Assembly: GCA_014859895.1 (NCBI GenBank)
Contig: JACZKS010000106.1
Span: 28,260-92,259 of the forward strand
Length of the DNA stretch: 64,000 nt
DNA from: Rhodospirillales bacterium
Lineage (GTDB): Bacteria > Pseudomonadota > Alphaproteobacteria > Rhodospirillales > Shumkoniaceae
Reading direction: 5' to 3'
Shown in pieces: positions 18,340-27,308 of this stretch. A program made the translations under genes and the position numbers. How positions within the stretch are numbered: the stretch's first letter is position 1; each line of letters starts with the position of its first letter. The notes below the pieces were generated by a model that was not told where the DNA came from, did not search any database, and saw only the letters and a program-made list of their open reading frames with translations.

Positions 18340-18472
18340 GCTGAACCCCTAATGTTTATGCCGTTCGCAACGATAATGTGCCGGCATCCGACATACAACA
18401 CAACGGATGCGCCTGTCGCGTGGCGACGGGCCTCGGCGCGCGATCCGTTCGCGTGGAAAATCCTGCCTGCCG

Positions 18473-18955
18473 TCAGTGCAGGGGGAAGGAATAGTAGAGG
18501 GTGACGGACTCGGCACCCGGGTTGGTGTCGCCAATGCCCGCGTTCGACATGTGCGAGAACGCCATGCCCAGGCGGGACCTGTCGTCGAAGCGGTAGGCGA
18601 CTTCGAGTTGCGAGCGGATTTCGAAGGCACTGCCGAGGTCCTTTCCGCTGCCTTCGTGGTAATACCCGGGGGCCACGCTGGGCGAAATCACCAGGCGGCG
18701 CCCGAAGTAGAAATCCGACAGCACGCCGGCGTAGGCGTGCACCGATCCATCCGTGGACGCCATGACACCGGCCAACGGCTTGAAGATCCAGAAGCGAAGG
18801 CCGGAACGGTACTCGGCGCGCGCTTCGACGGCCGTGTCGTCCTGATGCACGACATCGAACCAGCCGCCGCCGACGGCCAGGAAATCCGGGTCTTCGGCGT
18901 AGGCTGGCATTGCAATAGCTGTGGCGAGGATGGCGGCTAAAAAAACTCTGAGCAT
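18473..18955 (-). CDS. Acyloxyacyl hydrolase / PagL-like lipid A 3-O-deacylase
   Basis: Signal peptide, beta-barrel-like sequence, FEIRSQLEVAYRFDDRSRLGMAFSHMSNAGIGDTNPGAESVTLYYSFPL (His-Ser active-site region of the family). Confidence 0.8.
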   Translation of the reverse strand: MLRVFLAAILATAIAMPAYAEDPDFLAVGGGWFDVVHQDDTAVEARAEYRSGLRFWIFKPLAGVMASTDGSVHAYAGVLSDFYFGRRLVISPSVAPGYYHEGSGKDLGSAFEIRSQLEVAYRFDDRSRLGMAFSHMSNAGIGDTNPGAESVTLYYSFPLH

Positions 18956-19186
18956 TTCTTGATCTCCCCGATAACTTTAACAGGTCCGGAAAAGGACGCA
19001 AGATGTCGAGCGAGATCTACGGCAGGGTGTGACGTTAGCCATAGTAAGCCATCGGTTTTCGCAGAGTTGGCGGGGCGCTCAAAGCATTTTGGTCAGTAGC
19101 AAGTAAAGGTGTTGCGAGTCCCCGTAACCAAATTCAAGCCGCCAATCCAATGGGTTAACGGCTTTCGGTTGAAGAGACGCTTACCG

Positions 19187-20074
19187 CTATTCCGAGATTG
19201 CGTATTTTTCCAGGATACCTCGGATCTTGCCGTCCAGTTCGGGGTTTGACAGGAGGGCAGGCTGCCGGCTGGCGCCCACGCTTCCGTCCATCAGGTAGAG
19301 GGCGCGTTTCACCATCGCCGGCGCGTATCCCAGGGCATACAGGTCGACGCGCAGGTTGGTGAACAGTTCCTGCTGGTGTTCCGATGCGACGAGGTTCCCT
19401 TTTTCGAATTCCTTGCAGATCGCATTGAGTGGCGCCGGCATGACATTGCCGAGGCCGGATATGCATCCCTTGGCTCCCTTGGACAGGGCGTAATGGATAA
19501 GGGAGTCCGGTCCCGAGAACACGTCGAAATCATCGCGGCCGTTGGCGATATCCAGGTAAGCGTCGATCGTTTCCTTGGTGCCGCCACTGTCCTTGATGCC
19601 AAGTATATTGGGGTGGTCGGCAAGCTTGGCAGCCGTTTCCGGTTCGATGTGGTTCTGGGTGCGTGCCGGAATATCATAGAGGTAAACGGGGCGCAGCAAG
19701 GCATCCGCTACGCGCGAGAAGTGGGTGAACAGCCCCTCCTGCGTGCAGCCGATGAAGTAGGGCGTGATGACGGCTACAGCGTCCACCCCGAGTTTCATCA
19801 TCTCCTTGCCGAGCAGGATCGTCTCGAAGGTCGATGGCGTCCCGGCGTTGACGAACACCTTGACCTTTCCGGCCGCCTCGTCGACCACCTCGCCGCACAG
19901 GCGCACCTTCTCTTCGAAAGTCAGGCTAGTGAAGTCGCCGTTGGTGCCGCAGCAAAGGATGTTGTTTCCCGCGGCCACCTGTCGGCGAACCTGCTTGCGG
20001 ACGGCGGCGTAGTTGATGTTCTCCCGGTCGTCGAAGCAGGTGATCAACGCGACGAAGGGAAGGCGCTCTTTCAT
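19187..20074 (-). CDS. DHDPS/NanA-family aldolase-lyase
   Basis: CCGTNGDFTSLTFEEK, VYLYDIPARTQNHI, LGIKDSGGTKETIDAYL (Schiff-base Lys). Confidence 0.82.
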   Translation of the reverse strand: MKERLPFVALITCFDDRENINYAAVRKQVRRQVAAGNNILCCGTNGDFTSLTFEEKVRLCGEVVDEAAGKVKVFVNAGTPSTFETILLGKEMMKLGVDAVAVITPYFIGCTQEGLFTHFSRVADALLRPVYLYDIPARTQNHIEPETAAKLADHPNILGIKDSGGTKETIDAYLDIANGRDDFDVFSGPDSLIHYALSKGAKGCISGLGNVMPAPLNAICKEFEKGNLVASEHQQELFTNLRVDLYALGYAPAMVKRALYLMDGSVGASRQPALLSNPELDGKIRGILEKYAISE

Positions 20075-20204
20075 GATGTTCCTCGGATTCTTGAAGGATG
20101 TTTGGGATGGGCCGCGTGCACCCGGGGGGCGCGCGCCGCGCACACCGGGCGATCGTTCGCTCGGTCCGCGCGACAATCGGATGACGCGCCTCGTATTTAT
20201 TGTT

Positions 20205-21326
20205 TCAGGAGAATGCATCGGACTCGTCGATGCAAAGATACTTGATGGTTTTCCGGTGGTGCGTGTACGAGATATGAAGGAGGCCGTCTTCCGACTGGAT
20301 AATCGACGGATAGGACAACTCCCTGTTGACTCCGCTAGCGGAATCGTTGCTCAGACAGTAGCCGTCACCCTCGGCGATGGTGACGATTTTTGGCCACGAC
20401 TTGCCGCCATCGAGAGACAATGCCAGGGACAACGGCGATCGTGGCGCCCCCCAGAAGGCACGGCTTTGCGGCGGCTCCTTTGCGCAGGACTGTTCGTCGA
20501 GGTCGTCATAGAGGGACGTCCGCCTGCCGGTGGCATCCATCGCGCTGGCGCGGTTGAACACCATGGCAATGTGACCATTCTTCAGCGTCGTCGCCTGAAT
20601 GGATGAATTGTTGTTCGGCAGGTCCGTCGGCGACGGCGGACTCCAGGTCCTTCCGGCATCGTTGGAAATGCTTCTGTAAATGTGGTCGGCCCAGCGGCTG
20701 CGGTAGAACGCCACCAGCTGCCCGTCCGGACGCTTGAGAATGTTCATGTGTACGCAGCCGGTGCTGCCGGGCACCGCCACTTCGTCCCAGGTCATGCCCC
20801 GGTCGTGAGAAATCTTGACGGCGCTATGGTCGTGCTCTCCGGTCCAAGTTTCGCCCCCCCTGCTATTGCAGTAGAAGACTGGAAGCAACCACCGATTGTT
20901 GTCGAGCACGACTACGGGCTGCCTGACGAATAGGCCTAGCTCGTCGAACATCTGTCGCGGCTCGCTCCAGCTTTCCCCCAGGTCGGAGGACGTTCTGCAC
21001 CGGACGAATGCCTGCTGTTGATTGCCGCCGGGCTGTGCGGTGTAGAACAGCCAGAGCCGCCCGTCCGGGTCGAGGAAAAGCACCGGGTTCTGTTCCGAGC
21101 GTTCGGAATCATTGGAGAGTTGAAGCGGGGCGCCCCATTTCGAACTGCCCTTCCTCCGGCGCGTCATATGGACCGATATGTCCGATTTTCCCTCCATGGT
21201 GCCCGCAAACCAGACACAGAGAATATCGCCGTTCGGCAGCGCGATGAGATTGGAGGCATGATTCTGCACACGATTCGTTGGCAGTGAGACGGCGCTGAAG
21301 CGAGGGTGGGTCGGATTGTCGGTCAT
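20205..21326 (-). CDS. Sialidase (BNR/Asp-box) family protein, no signal peptide
   Basis: Four Asp-box motifs: SSDLGESW, SHDRGMTW, SNDAGRTW, SLDGGKSW; HASNLIALPNGDILCVWFAGTMEGKSD. Confidence 0.82.
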   Translation of the reverse strand: MTDNPTHPRFSAVSLPTNRVQNHASNLIALPNGDILCVWFAGTMEGKSDISVHMTRRRKGSSKWGAPLQLSNDSERSEQNPVLFLDPDGRLWLFYTAQPGGNQQQAFVRCRTSSDLGESWSEPRQMFDELGLFVRQPVVVLDNNRWLLPVFYCNSRGGETWTGEHDHSAVKISHDRGMTWDEVAVPGSTGCVHMNILKRPDGQLVAFYRSRWADHIYRSISNDAGRTWSPPSPTDLPNNNSSIQATTLKNGHIAMVFNRASAMDATGRRTSLYDDLDEQSCAKEPPQSRAFWGAPRSPLSLALSLDGGKSWPKIVTIAEGDGYCLSNDSASGVNRELSYPSIIQSEDGLLHISYTHHRKTIKYLCIDESDAFS

Positions 21327-21337
21327 GATGCGGGGCG

Positions 21338-23233
21338 TCAGGACTGGCCTGCCTCCGGAAGATTGCGGGCAACACTTTTCTTGAGCAGAAAACACCATCC
21401 GATAGCGAAGATGGCGCCGCTTACGCCGACTGACCACGCCATCGACAGAGTCGGCGAGAACACCAGAACCAGGCTCAGGACCAGGAACACGGCCCTTTCG
21501 GCGATGTTCAGGTTCCCCTTCAGCCACCCCTGCAGAAAGACGGCCCAACAGAACGTTGCCAACAGCATGCCCACCGTGGCGATGGCTGTCTGCGCGAGCG
21601 AGCCCTGCCATAGAATGGCCGGATCATCGATAAAGCTGAACGGCACGAGGAAGATGACCAGCGAGTAGGCAAAGGCCAGCATGCCGGTCTTACTTACATC
21701 CGACTTGGCGATGGCGGCCGCGGCATACGAGCACAGCGCCACTGGCGGTGTCACCATCGACAGGACGCAGTAGTAGAGGACGAACAAGTTGGCGGCCAGA
21801 CGATCGACGCCCATGTCCATCAGTGCTGGCGCGAAGACCAGCGAGCCGATGATATAGGCCGCCACGGTCGGAAGGCCCATGCCCATGATGATGCACCCGA
21901 CGATCACCATGACGAGGGACAGGTAGAGGTTTCCGGTTCCGATCTCGGTCAGCAGCCGCACGAACTTCAAGGCCAGGTTCGATTGGGTGGCCACGACCAT
22001 GATGACGCCGACGGCGGCTAAGGGCACCGAAATCCACGCCATCTGCTTGGCCGTATCCAGGACCATGTCATAGAGGCTTCGCAGTTTGTAGCGCGTGCTC
22101 TTACGCAACAGTGGCGCGACGAGCGCGGTTGCCGAACCGACGAGCGCGGCGTAGGGCGCCGAATAGCCAGCGACCAGAAACGCGATCAGGGCGACCGGCG
22201 CTGCCAGGAGATGGATTCGCGGACGGATCGGCTCGATCTTCAGAAGCTCCGGCGCCACATTGCCGACCCCGAACTTGCGTGCGCGCAGGTCGACGATGAC
22301 GAACAGCGCGAAGTAGAATGCAAGTGCGGGCACCAGCGCCGCCGCCGCGATGGTCAGGTAGGGAATTCCCAGCAGATCCGCCATCACAAAGGCCGCAACC
22401 CCCATGACCGGCGGCATCAGTTGGCCTCCCGTTGAGGCAATGGCCTCGGTCGCCGCCGCCTGCTCCTTGGAATAGCCGGACCGGTGCATGATGGGGATCG
22501 TGAGAACGCCGGTCGATGTTACATTGGCAATGGCCGATCCGCTCACCATGCCAAAGAGAGCCGAGCCGACCAGCGACATCTTGGCGGCGCCACCGGCAAG
22601 CCGGGAGGTGGCCTTCATCGCCAGATCGATGAACAGATTTCCTCCACCGGTGAAAGAAAAGATTGCCCCGAACATGACGAAATAGAACACGAAGTTGATC
22701 GCGGCGCTGGCGGTCACGCCGAATATCCCCTCGGTCTGCATCGAAATGATCTCGGCCTGAGTTGCCAGGGTGAAACCCGGGAAGGCGAACAAGCCGGGCA
22801 TCAGGCTGCCGAAGTAGGCGTATCCCATGAAGACGAGAACCACGCTCAACAGCGAAAAGCCGACCGATCGACGCACCCCTTCGAATATCAGCAGAAGCCC
22901 TGCGACATGAAGAAAGATGTCGATGGGAAATACCGGATCGATGATTTCCAGTCGTCTTTCCAGTCTAGGGATTTCGCCCAGATAGAGCATCGCGATCGTC
23001 AGCGCGAGTGCGATAAGGGCGGCATCGACGATTCGCGCGACGGCGAGGGTGCCGGGGCGTCCATCGGCCACCCGTATCGGATTGAACGCCAGGACTAGGG
23101 CGACGGCCATGTAGACATGAAAGGTCGCTGCCATCAACGGCGAGGATGGTCTGAAGAACTGCATTGCCAGGAAGGCGACATAAACGAGCGCGAGTATCGC
23201 CTGAATGCCGCGCAACAGATTGGCGTAACTCAA
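21338..23233 (-). CDS. TRAP transporter fused permease (TAXI class)
   Basis: ~630 aa polytopic; GSAIANVTSTGVLTIPIMHRSGYSKEQAAATEAIASTGGQLMPPVMGVAAFVMADLLGI; TTG start with GGAGG upstream. Confidence 0.85.
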   Translation of the reverse strand: MSYANLLRGIQAILALVYVAFLAMQFFRPSSPLMAATFHVYMAVALVLAFNPIRVADGRPGTLAVARIVDAALIALALTIAMLYLGEIPRLERRLEIIDPVFPIDIFLHVAGLLLIFEGVRRSVGFSLLSVVLVFMGYAYFGSLMPGLFAFPGFTLATQAEIISMQTEGIFGVTASAAINFVFYFVMFGAIFSFTGGGNLFIDLAMKATSRLAGGAAKMSLVGSALFGMVSGSAIANVTSTGVLTIPIMHRSGYSKEQAAATEAIASTGGQLMPPVMGVAAFVMADLLGIPYLTIAAAALVPALAFYFALFVIVDLRARKFGVGNVAPELLKIEPIRPRIHLLAAPVALIAFLVAGYSAPYAALVGSATALVAPLLRKSTRYKLRSLYDMVLDTAKQMAWISVPLAAVGVIMVVATQSNLALKFVRLLTEIGTGNLYLSLVMVIVGCIIMGMGLPTVAAYIIGSLVFAPALMDMGVDRLAANLFVLYYCVLSMVTPPVALCSYAAAAIAKSDVSKTGMLAFAYSLVIFLVPFSFIDDPAILWQGSLAQTAIATVGMLLATFCWAVFLQGWLKGNLNIAERAVFLVLSLVLVFSPTLSMAWSVGVSGAIFAIGWCFLLKKSVARNLPEAGQS

Positions 23234-23448
23234 AATGCACCTCCAAGACCGGTCATCTCTGGTTGTTCCGTCTGTACAATCGGTCGAGTTTGCTGAGTGT
23301 TTGCTGGCGCATGTGGGGAAGGGGGCCATGTCGTCATCGTACAACATCGCGTTGCGCCGTCCCCGAGACGGGAGCCGGTAACCCGGGCGCCCTGTCGCCG
23401 CACCTCGGAAAAGGCGGGCGGTGGGCGACCCGGGGTGCCAGTTTCACA

Positions 23449-24459
23449 TTACTTGATCCAACCCTGTTCGCGATAATAGCGTGCGGCGCCGGGATGCAGG
23501 TCGAGCACCACCTGGTCGGGTTGCGCGGCTGCCTTCGGGTCCCAGTCGCTGAGCGCGGGATAGGTGCTGCCGATCTTGCCGGCGTTTTCGACGAGCGCCT
23601 TGGTCGCCTGGTAAATGACCGCGTCGGGTACATCCTTGTGGGCGATTAGGATCGTCGGCGAGGTGGGGTTGATGTAGTCTGCCGTCGCCCCGCGGTAGCT
23701 GCCAGCCGGCATAACGCCCGCGGGTGCGCCCAGCTTTGTCATGAAATCGAGAACCTTCTGCGGGATGGGCACGAAGACCATCTCGGTGGTCAGTGTCACT
23801 TCGGCCATGGTCGCTTGGCCAACCGGGGCATTCTCGATATAGACATCGGCGGTTCCGTCCCGGATCATTTGCGCGATCTGGGCCGTGCTGATCTGCGTGA
23901 TGGCGTTTTTGGCGCGCAGTTGCTCGAGGCCGGTCCCAAGCGCTTGGAACATGTAGTCGGCGACAATCGGCACCTGCGATCCGGTCGGCTTCATGACGAA
24001 CCGGGGCAGAGAGGTGGCGCTGACCAGCTTTTCGAAGGTGTCATTGCCGGTCCGCTGAACGTAATCCTTGCGGGCGGCGACCGTGGTATGAGCGATCTGG
24101 AGACCGCCAACGACGGTGCGGATGTCCTTGCTTGGGCGCCCTTCGAATTCTTTGCCGATGCCGTCGCGGGCCCAGACCGCCGCGTTGGCCGTCGCGAAGC
24201 CCAATTCGGCCGCCTTAGTGTGGACGGCGAGGGGATTGGCCATTCCGCCGCCACGCGGCAGCACCTCCACCGCGATCTTGTGTTGGCCCGACGACGCCGA
24301 AATGATCTCGCCGAAGGTCGAGCCGTAGGAATACCAGCTTGCTCCTGGCGCCTGACTGATGAGTTTGAGCTGTACATCTTGGGCGCTTGCGGAATGGTTC
24401 AGCAGGGGCAGTACGGCGATCGTTCCGCCGAGCGCAACACACTTCAACAACCGGTTCAT
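23449..24459 (-). CDS. TAXI family TRAP transporter solute-binding protein
   Basis: Signal peptide; PGASWYSYGSTFGEIIS...LHPGAARYYREQGWIK. Confidence 0.83.
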   Translation of the reverse strand: MNRLLKCVALGGTIAVLPLLNHSASAQDVQLKLISQAPGASWYSYGSTFGEIISASSGQHKIAVEVLPRGGGMANPLAVHTKAAELGFATANAAVWARDGIGKEFEGRPSKDIRTVVGGLQIAHTTVAARKDYVQRTGNDTFEKLVSATSLPRFVMKPTGSQVPIVADYMFQALGTGLEQLRAKNAITQISTAQIAQMIRDGTADVYIENAPVGQATMAEVTLTTEMVFVPIPQKVLDFMTKLGAPAGVMPAGSYRGATADYINPTSPTILIAHKDVPDAVIYQATKALVENAGKIGSTYPALSDWDPKAAAQPDQVVLDLHPGAARYYREQGWIK

Positions 24460-24769
24460 TTTCTCCTCCTCGAAGTGATGGCCGTTTCGGCCGACTCTCG
24501 ACGGCGGCTGTGTCACTCGGGCCTGTGCAACGGCGCCGTCTCCGCTGACGTATTCCGTGATTGCCCGACGTTGGCGGTCATCCGGCAACATCCGTATCGA
24601 CACCCCGTGTATCTATCGCCGCCATGAGCGGATCGACGGTCAACCAACCAGGACGGGTTCTCGAGTGCCAAAACGGTGTCTTTCCACGCGGGGCGGCTCG
24701 GCCATTTATTGGTTATCGCACGGATCGCCGTGCGCCCAGCCTGAACCCCACTCCCTGTGCTTGCCTAGT

Positions 24770-24792
24770 GATCGGATTCCGATCATATGATC
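24770..24792. promoter_or_regulatory. Two overlapping perfect palindromes upstream of the TRAP operon
   Basis: GATCGGATTCCGATC (24770-24784) immediately overlapping GATCATATGATC (24781-24792). Confidence 0.5.
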
Positions 24793-24913
24793 GATTAAAA
24801 TTCTGCGCGTTCGTACGGAGCTTGTCAACGTCTATGTCGGGTGGCCGTCGCTTCGGCCTTTGACGGGTGGATACGCGCCTATCTCCGAGGGAGGGGATGC
24901 GGAGTGGTGGAGC

Positions 24914-25762
24914 CTAGCGGCGCAAAAACGTGGGGGAAATCGAGAATTGGCCATCGGCAAGCCGGCTAAATGAGAACTTCACGGCATCCGACAGTTCTTT
25001 AGCGGCCGTGAGGACCGCCGGGGTGGCTCGTTCGATAAAGCTTTCCATGCGCATGCGCTCGGACGTGATGGTGAGACTGATGCCGCCGACCGGGACTCCA
25101 TCGGCGTCAAGAACCGGTGCCGCCACCGTTCGCAAACCGAAGGCGTTCTCTCCGTCGGAGACGGCGTATCCTTGAGAGCGGACCAGTTCCATGCGTTTGA
25201 GCAACTCCTCGAGCCCCACGAGTGTCCTCTCCGAAAACTTGGTCCGGTGCGAGGCATTCAGGCGGTCGATCTGTTCCTGGCGGGGCAGGAACGCAAGCAT
25301 TGCATGGCCGAGGGCAGCGGCGTAGGCCTTGGTTCGGGTTCCTGGGCGACGGTCGAACCCCGAAAGCGATAGCCCGCTCTCGATCCGGACGATGTAGACT
25401 ACGTCGTCGCGGTCCAGCACTCCATAGGACGCCGCATCGGCGATCTCCGGCACCAGTTCCCGCAGAATCGGAAATGCGTGTTCGCGAAGATCCGAACCCA
25501 TCAACGCGTTGTAGCCGATCTGCAGGCACTTCAGGGTCAGGCGAAAGCGTTTGTTGTCGTTGGTGGCGCGAAGAAATCCTAAAGAAACCAGGGTGTGGAC
25601 CATGCGAAATGCCGTACCGCGGTCGATGCCCGCCCGTGCCGCGATCTCGGGCAATGACAATTCCGGCTCGTCGGCCTGGAAGACCGAAAGCACACCAAGC
25701 ACTTTAGCCGCGGAACGGACTTTGTTCTTCTCGTTCTCCATCGGGTCACGCCGCTCGACCAT
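24914..25762 (-). CDS. IclR family transcriptional regulator
   Basis: KVLGVLSVFQADEPELSLPEIAARAGIDRGTAFRMVHTLVSLGFL; C-terminal IclR ligand domain. Confidence 0.87.
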   Translation of the reverse strand: MVERRDPMENEKNKVRSAAKVLGVLSVFQADEPELSLPEIAARAGIDRGTAFRMVHTLVSLGFLRATNDNKRFRLTLKCLQIGYNALMGSDLREHAFPILRELVPEIADAASYGVLDRDDVVYIVRIESGLSLSGFDRRPGTRTKAYAAALGHAMLAFLPRQEQIDRLNASHRTKFSERTLVGLEELLKRMELVRSQGYAVSDGENAFGLRTVAAPVLDADGVPVGGISLTITSERMRMESFIERATPAVLTAAKELSDAVKFSFSRLADGQFSISPTFLRR

Positions 25763-26020
25763 TGAAATCTTCTCCGTGATCGCTATCCGAACGTTCGTTT
25801 GGTTGTCTACAGTGCGGCCGGTGCCCTGTCAACACGAGGGCGGAGGGGGCGAGGGAGGTAGAGAAAACGGTTGGCAACGAGTTCTATGTGTTCGGAATCC
25901 GTTCAAAAAATGCAAATCCGTATCACCCAGACAAACAGTTGTGCCAGAAATGATATAGGAATTCTGCCGACTGGTTGACAACGGTTAGGATTGGAGCCAC
26001 CATGCATTTAGTCGCTGTAT

Positions 26021-26035
26021 GTTCGGAATGCGAAC
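26021..26035. promoter_or_regulatory. IclR-type operator candidate
   Basis: Inverted repeat GTTCG-GAATG-CGAAC in the IclR/ADH divergent region; related imperfect GTTCGGAATCCGTTC at 25890-25904. Confidence 0.5.
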
Positions 26036-26099
26036 TAACGTATCAAAATTATATCGTGCCCCGACGTTCCACATAGGAACGGCGGCCGGAGGATCTGTT

Positions 26100-27245
26100 T
26101 TGTCCAGCCTTGCCCGTCCCGTCACTCTGCAATTTCCGCCTTCCCTCGAACTTGGCCAGGGAACCGCATCGGCAGTCGGCCGCTGGGTCGAGGCGCAGGG
26201 GTGCCGCCGCGTTCTGGTGGTCGCGGACGCCTTCAATGGAGACCGGATCGACCGGCTGGGGTTGCCCGGTCAGGCGGTTGTCTTCGATCGGGTCAAGCCC
26301 GAACCGGACATCGCCAACCTCGAAGCTCTTCTTGCCGTGGCGCGCGAAGCGGCGCCCGATCTCGTGGTCGGGTTCGGCGGCGGCAGCGCGATGGACTTGG
26401 CCAAATTGGCGGCCGTCCTTCACGATTGCGGGCAGACGCTTTCCGACGTGGTCGGTGCCGGCCGTGTCGCCGGACGACGAAGCGCCTTGATCCAGGTGCC
26501 GACAACGTCGGGGACCGGCAGCGAATGCGGCACCCGCGCGCTGGTGACCGATGCGGCCAACAGCCGGAAACTGGCGGTGGAGAGCCGCCACATGTTGGCC
26601 GACGTGGCGGTCATTGATCCGGAATTGACGACCTCGGTCCCGCCCGCGGTGACGGCGGCGACGGGTGTCGATGCCTTGGCGCACTGCGTGGAATCCTTCA
26701 CCAACCGCAAGTCCCACCCGCTCGTCGATCTCTATGCCGAGGAGGGCATCCGGCTCGTCGGTCTGCATCTGGCGCGCGCCGTTGCTGCCGGCGACGATTG
26801 CGAGGCGCGGATGGGCATGAGCCTGGCCAGCATGTATGGCGGGCTCTGCCTTGGCCCTGTCAACACGGCGGCCGGCCACGCCGTCGCCTACCCGCTGGGG
26901 ACCCGTTTCGGCCTGCCGCATGGCCTGGCCAACGCCCTGATCTTCCCTTACGTCCTGGCATTCAACGCTCCAGCCTGTCCTACCAAGACGGCCCGCATTC
27001 TCGACCTGCTGGGGCAGCCCGGCGGCGATGCCCCGTCGGAGGAAGAGGTCTTCCGTCTCGCCGGCGGCTTCTGCCGACGCCTCGGCATCGATGCCACCAC
27101 CAGCGTTCCTGCCCTCGCAGAGGGAGATCTGGAGGCAATGGCCGACGAAGCATTTTCGATCAAGCGCCTGCTCGACAACAACCCACGGGAGGTCGGTCGC
27201 GACGACATCCTCGGCATGTACCGTCACTTGGCGGGCAACCAGTGA
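26100..27245 (+). CDS. Iron-containing alcohol dehydrogenase
   Basis: VGFGGGSAMDLAKLAA, VPTTSGTGSECGTRALVT, HAVAYPLGTRFGLPHGLANALIFPYV; TTG start with GGAGG 7 nt upstream. Confidence 0.83.
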   Translation: MSSLARPVTLQFPPSLELGQGTASAVGRWVEAQGCRRVLVVADAFNGDRIDRLGLPGQAVVFDRVKPEPDIANLEALLAVAREAAPDLVVGFGGGSAMDLAKLAAVLHDCGQTLSDVVGAGRVAGRRSALIQVPTTSGTGSECGTRALVTDAANSRKLAVESRHMLADVAVIDPELTTSVPPAVTAATGVDALAHCVESFTNRKSHPLVDLYAEEGIRLVGLHLARAVAAGDDCEARMGMSLASMYGGLCLGPVNTAAGHAVAYPLGTRFGLPHGLANALIFPYVLAFNAPACPTKTARILDLLGQPGGDAPSEEEVFRLAGGFCRRLGIDATTSVPALAEGDLEAMADEAFSIKRLLDNNPREVGRDDILGMYRHLAGNQ

Positions 27246-27308
27246 CGTGAGACAACAGGGGAGACCCCGATTGAGCTTCTTCCGGTACGGGTGTTTTCAA
27301 GGGTTGGA

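Noticed and set aside
20128-20137. GGCGCGCGCC palindrome and adjacent GC-rich stretch
   Set aside because: Short alternating GC palindromes are expected by chance at this base composition; no T-tract to support a terminator.
19187-23233. Classical sialic acid (nan) operon
   Set aside because: Only superficial match: no NanE, NanK, NagA/NagB partners locally, TAXI-class rather than SiaPQM transporter, and the Asp-box protein lacks a signal peptide.
26019-26099. ATG start of the Fe-ADH at 26019
   Set aside because: The added 27 residues are not ADH-like and would cover an operator-like palindrome; TTG at 26100 has a good GGAGG at proper spacing.
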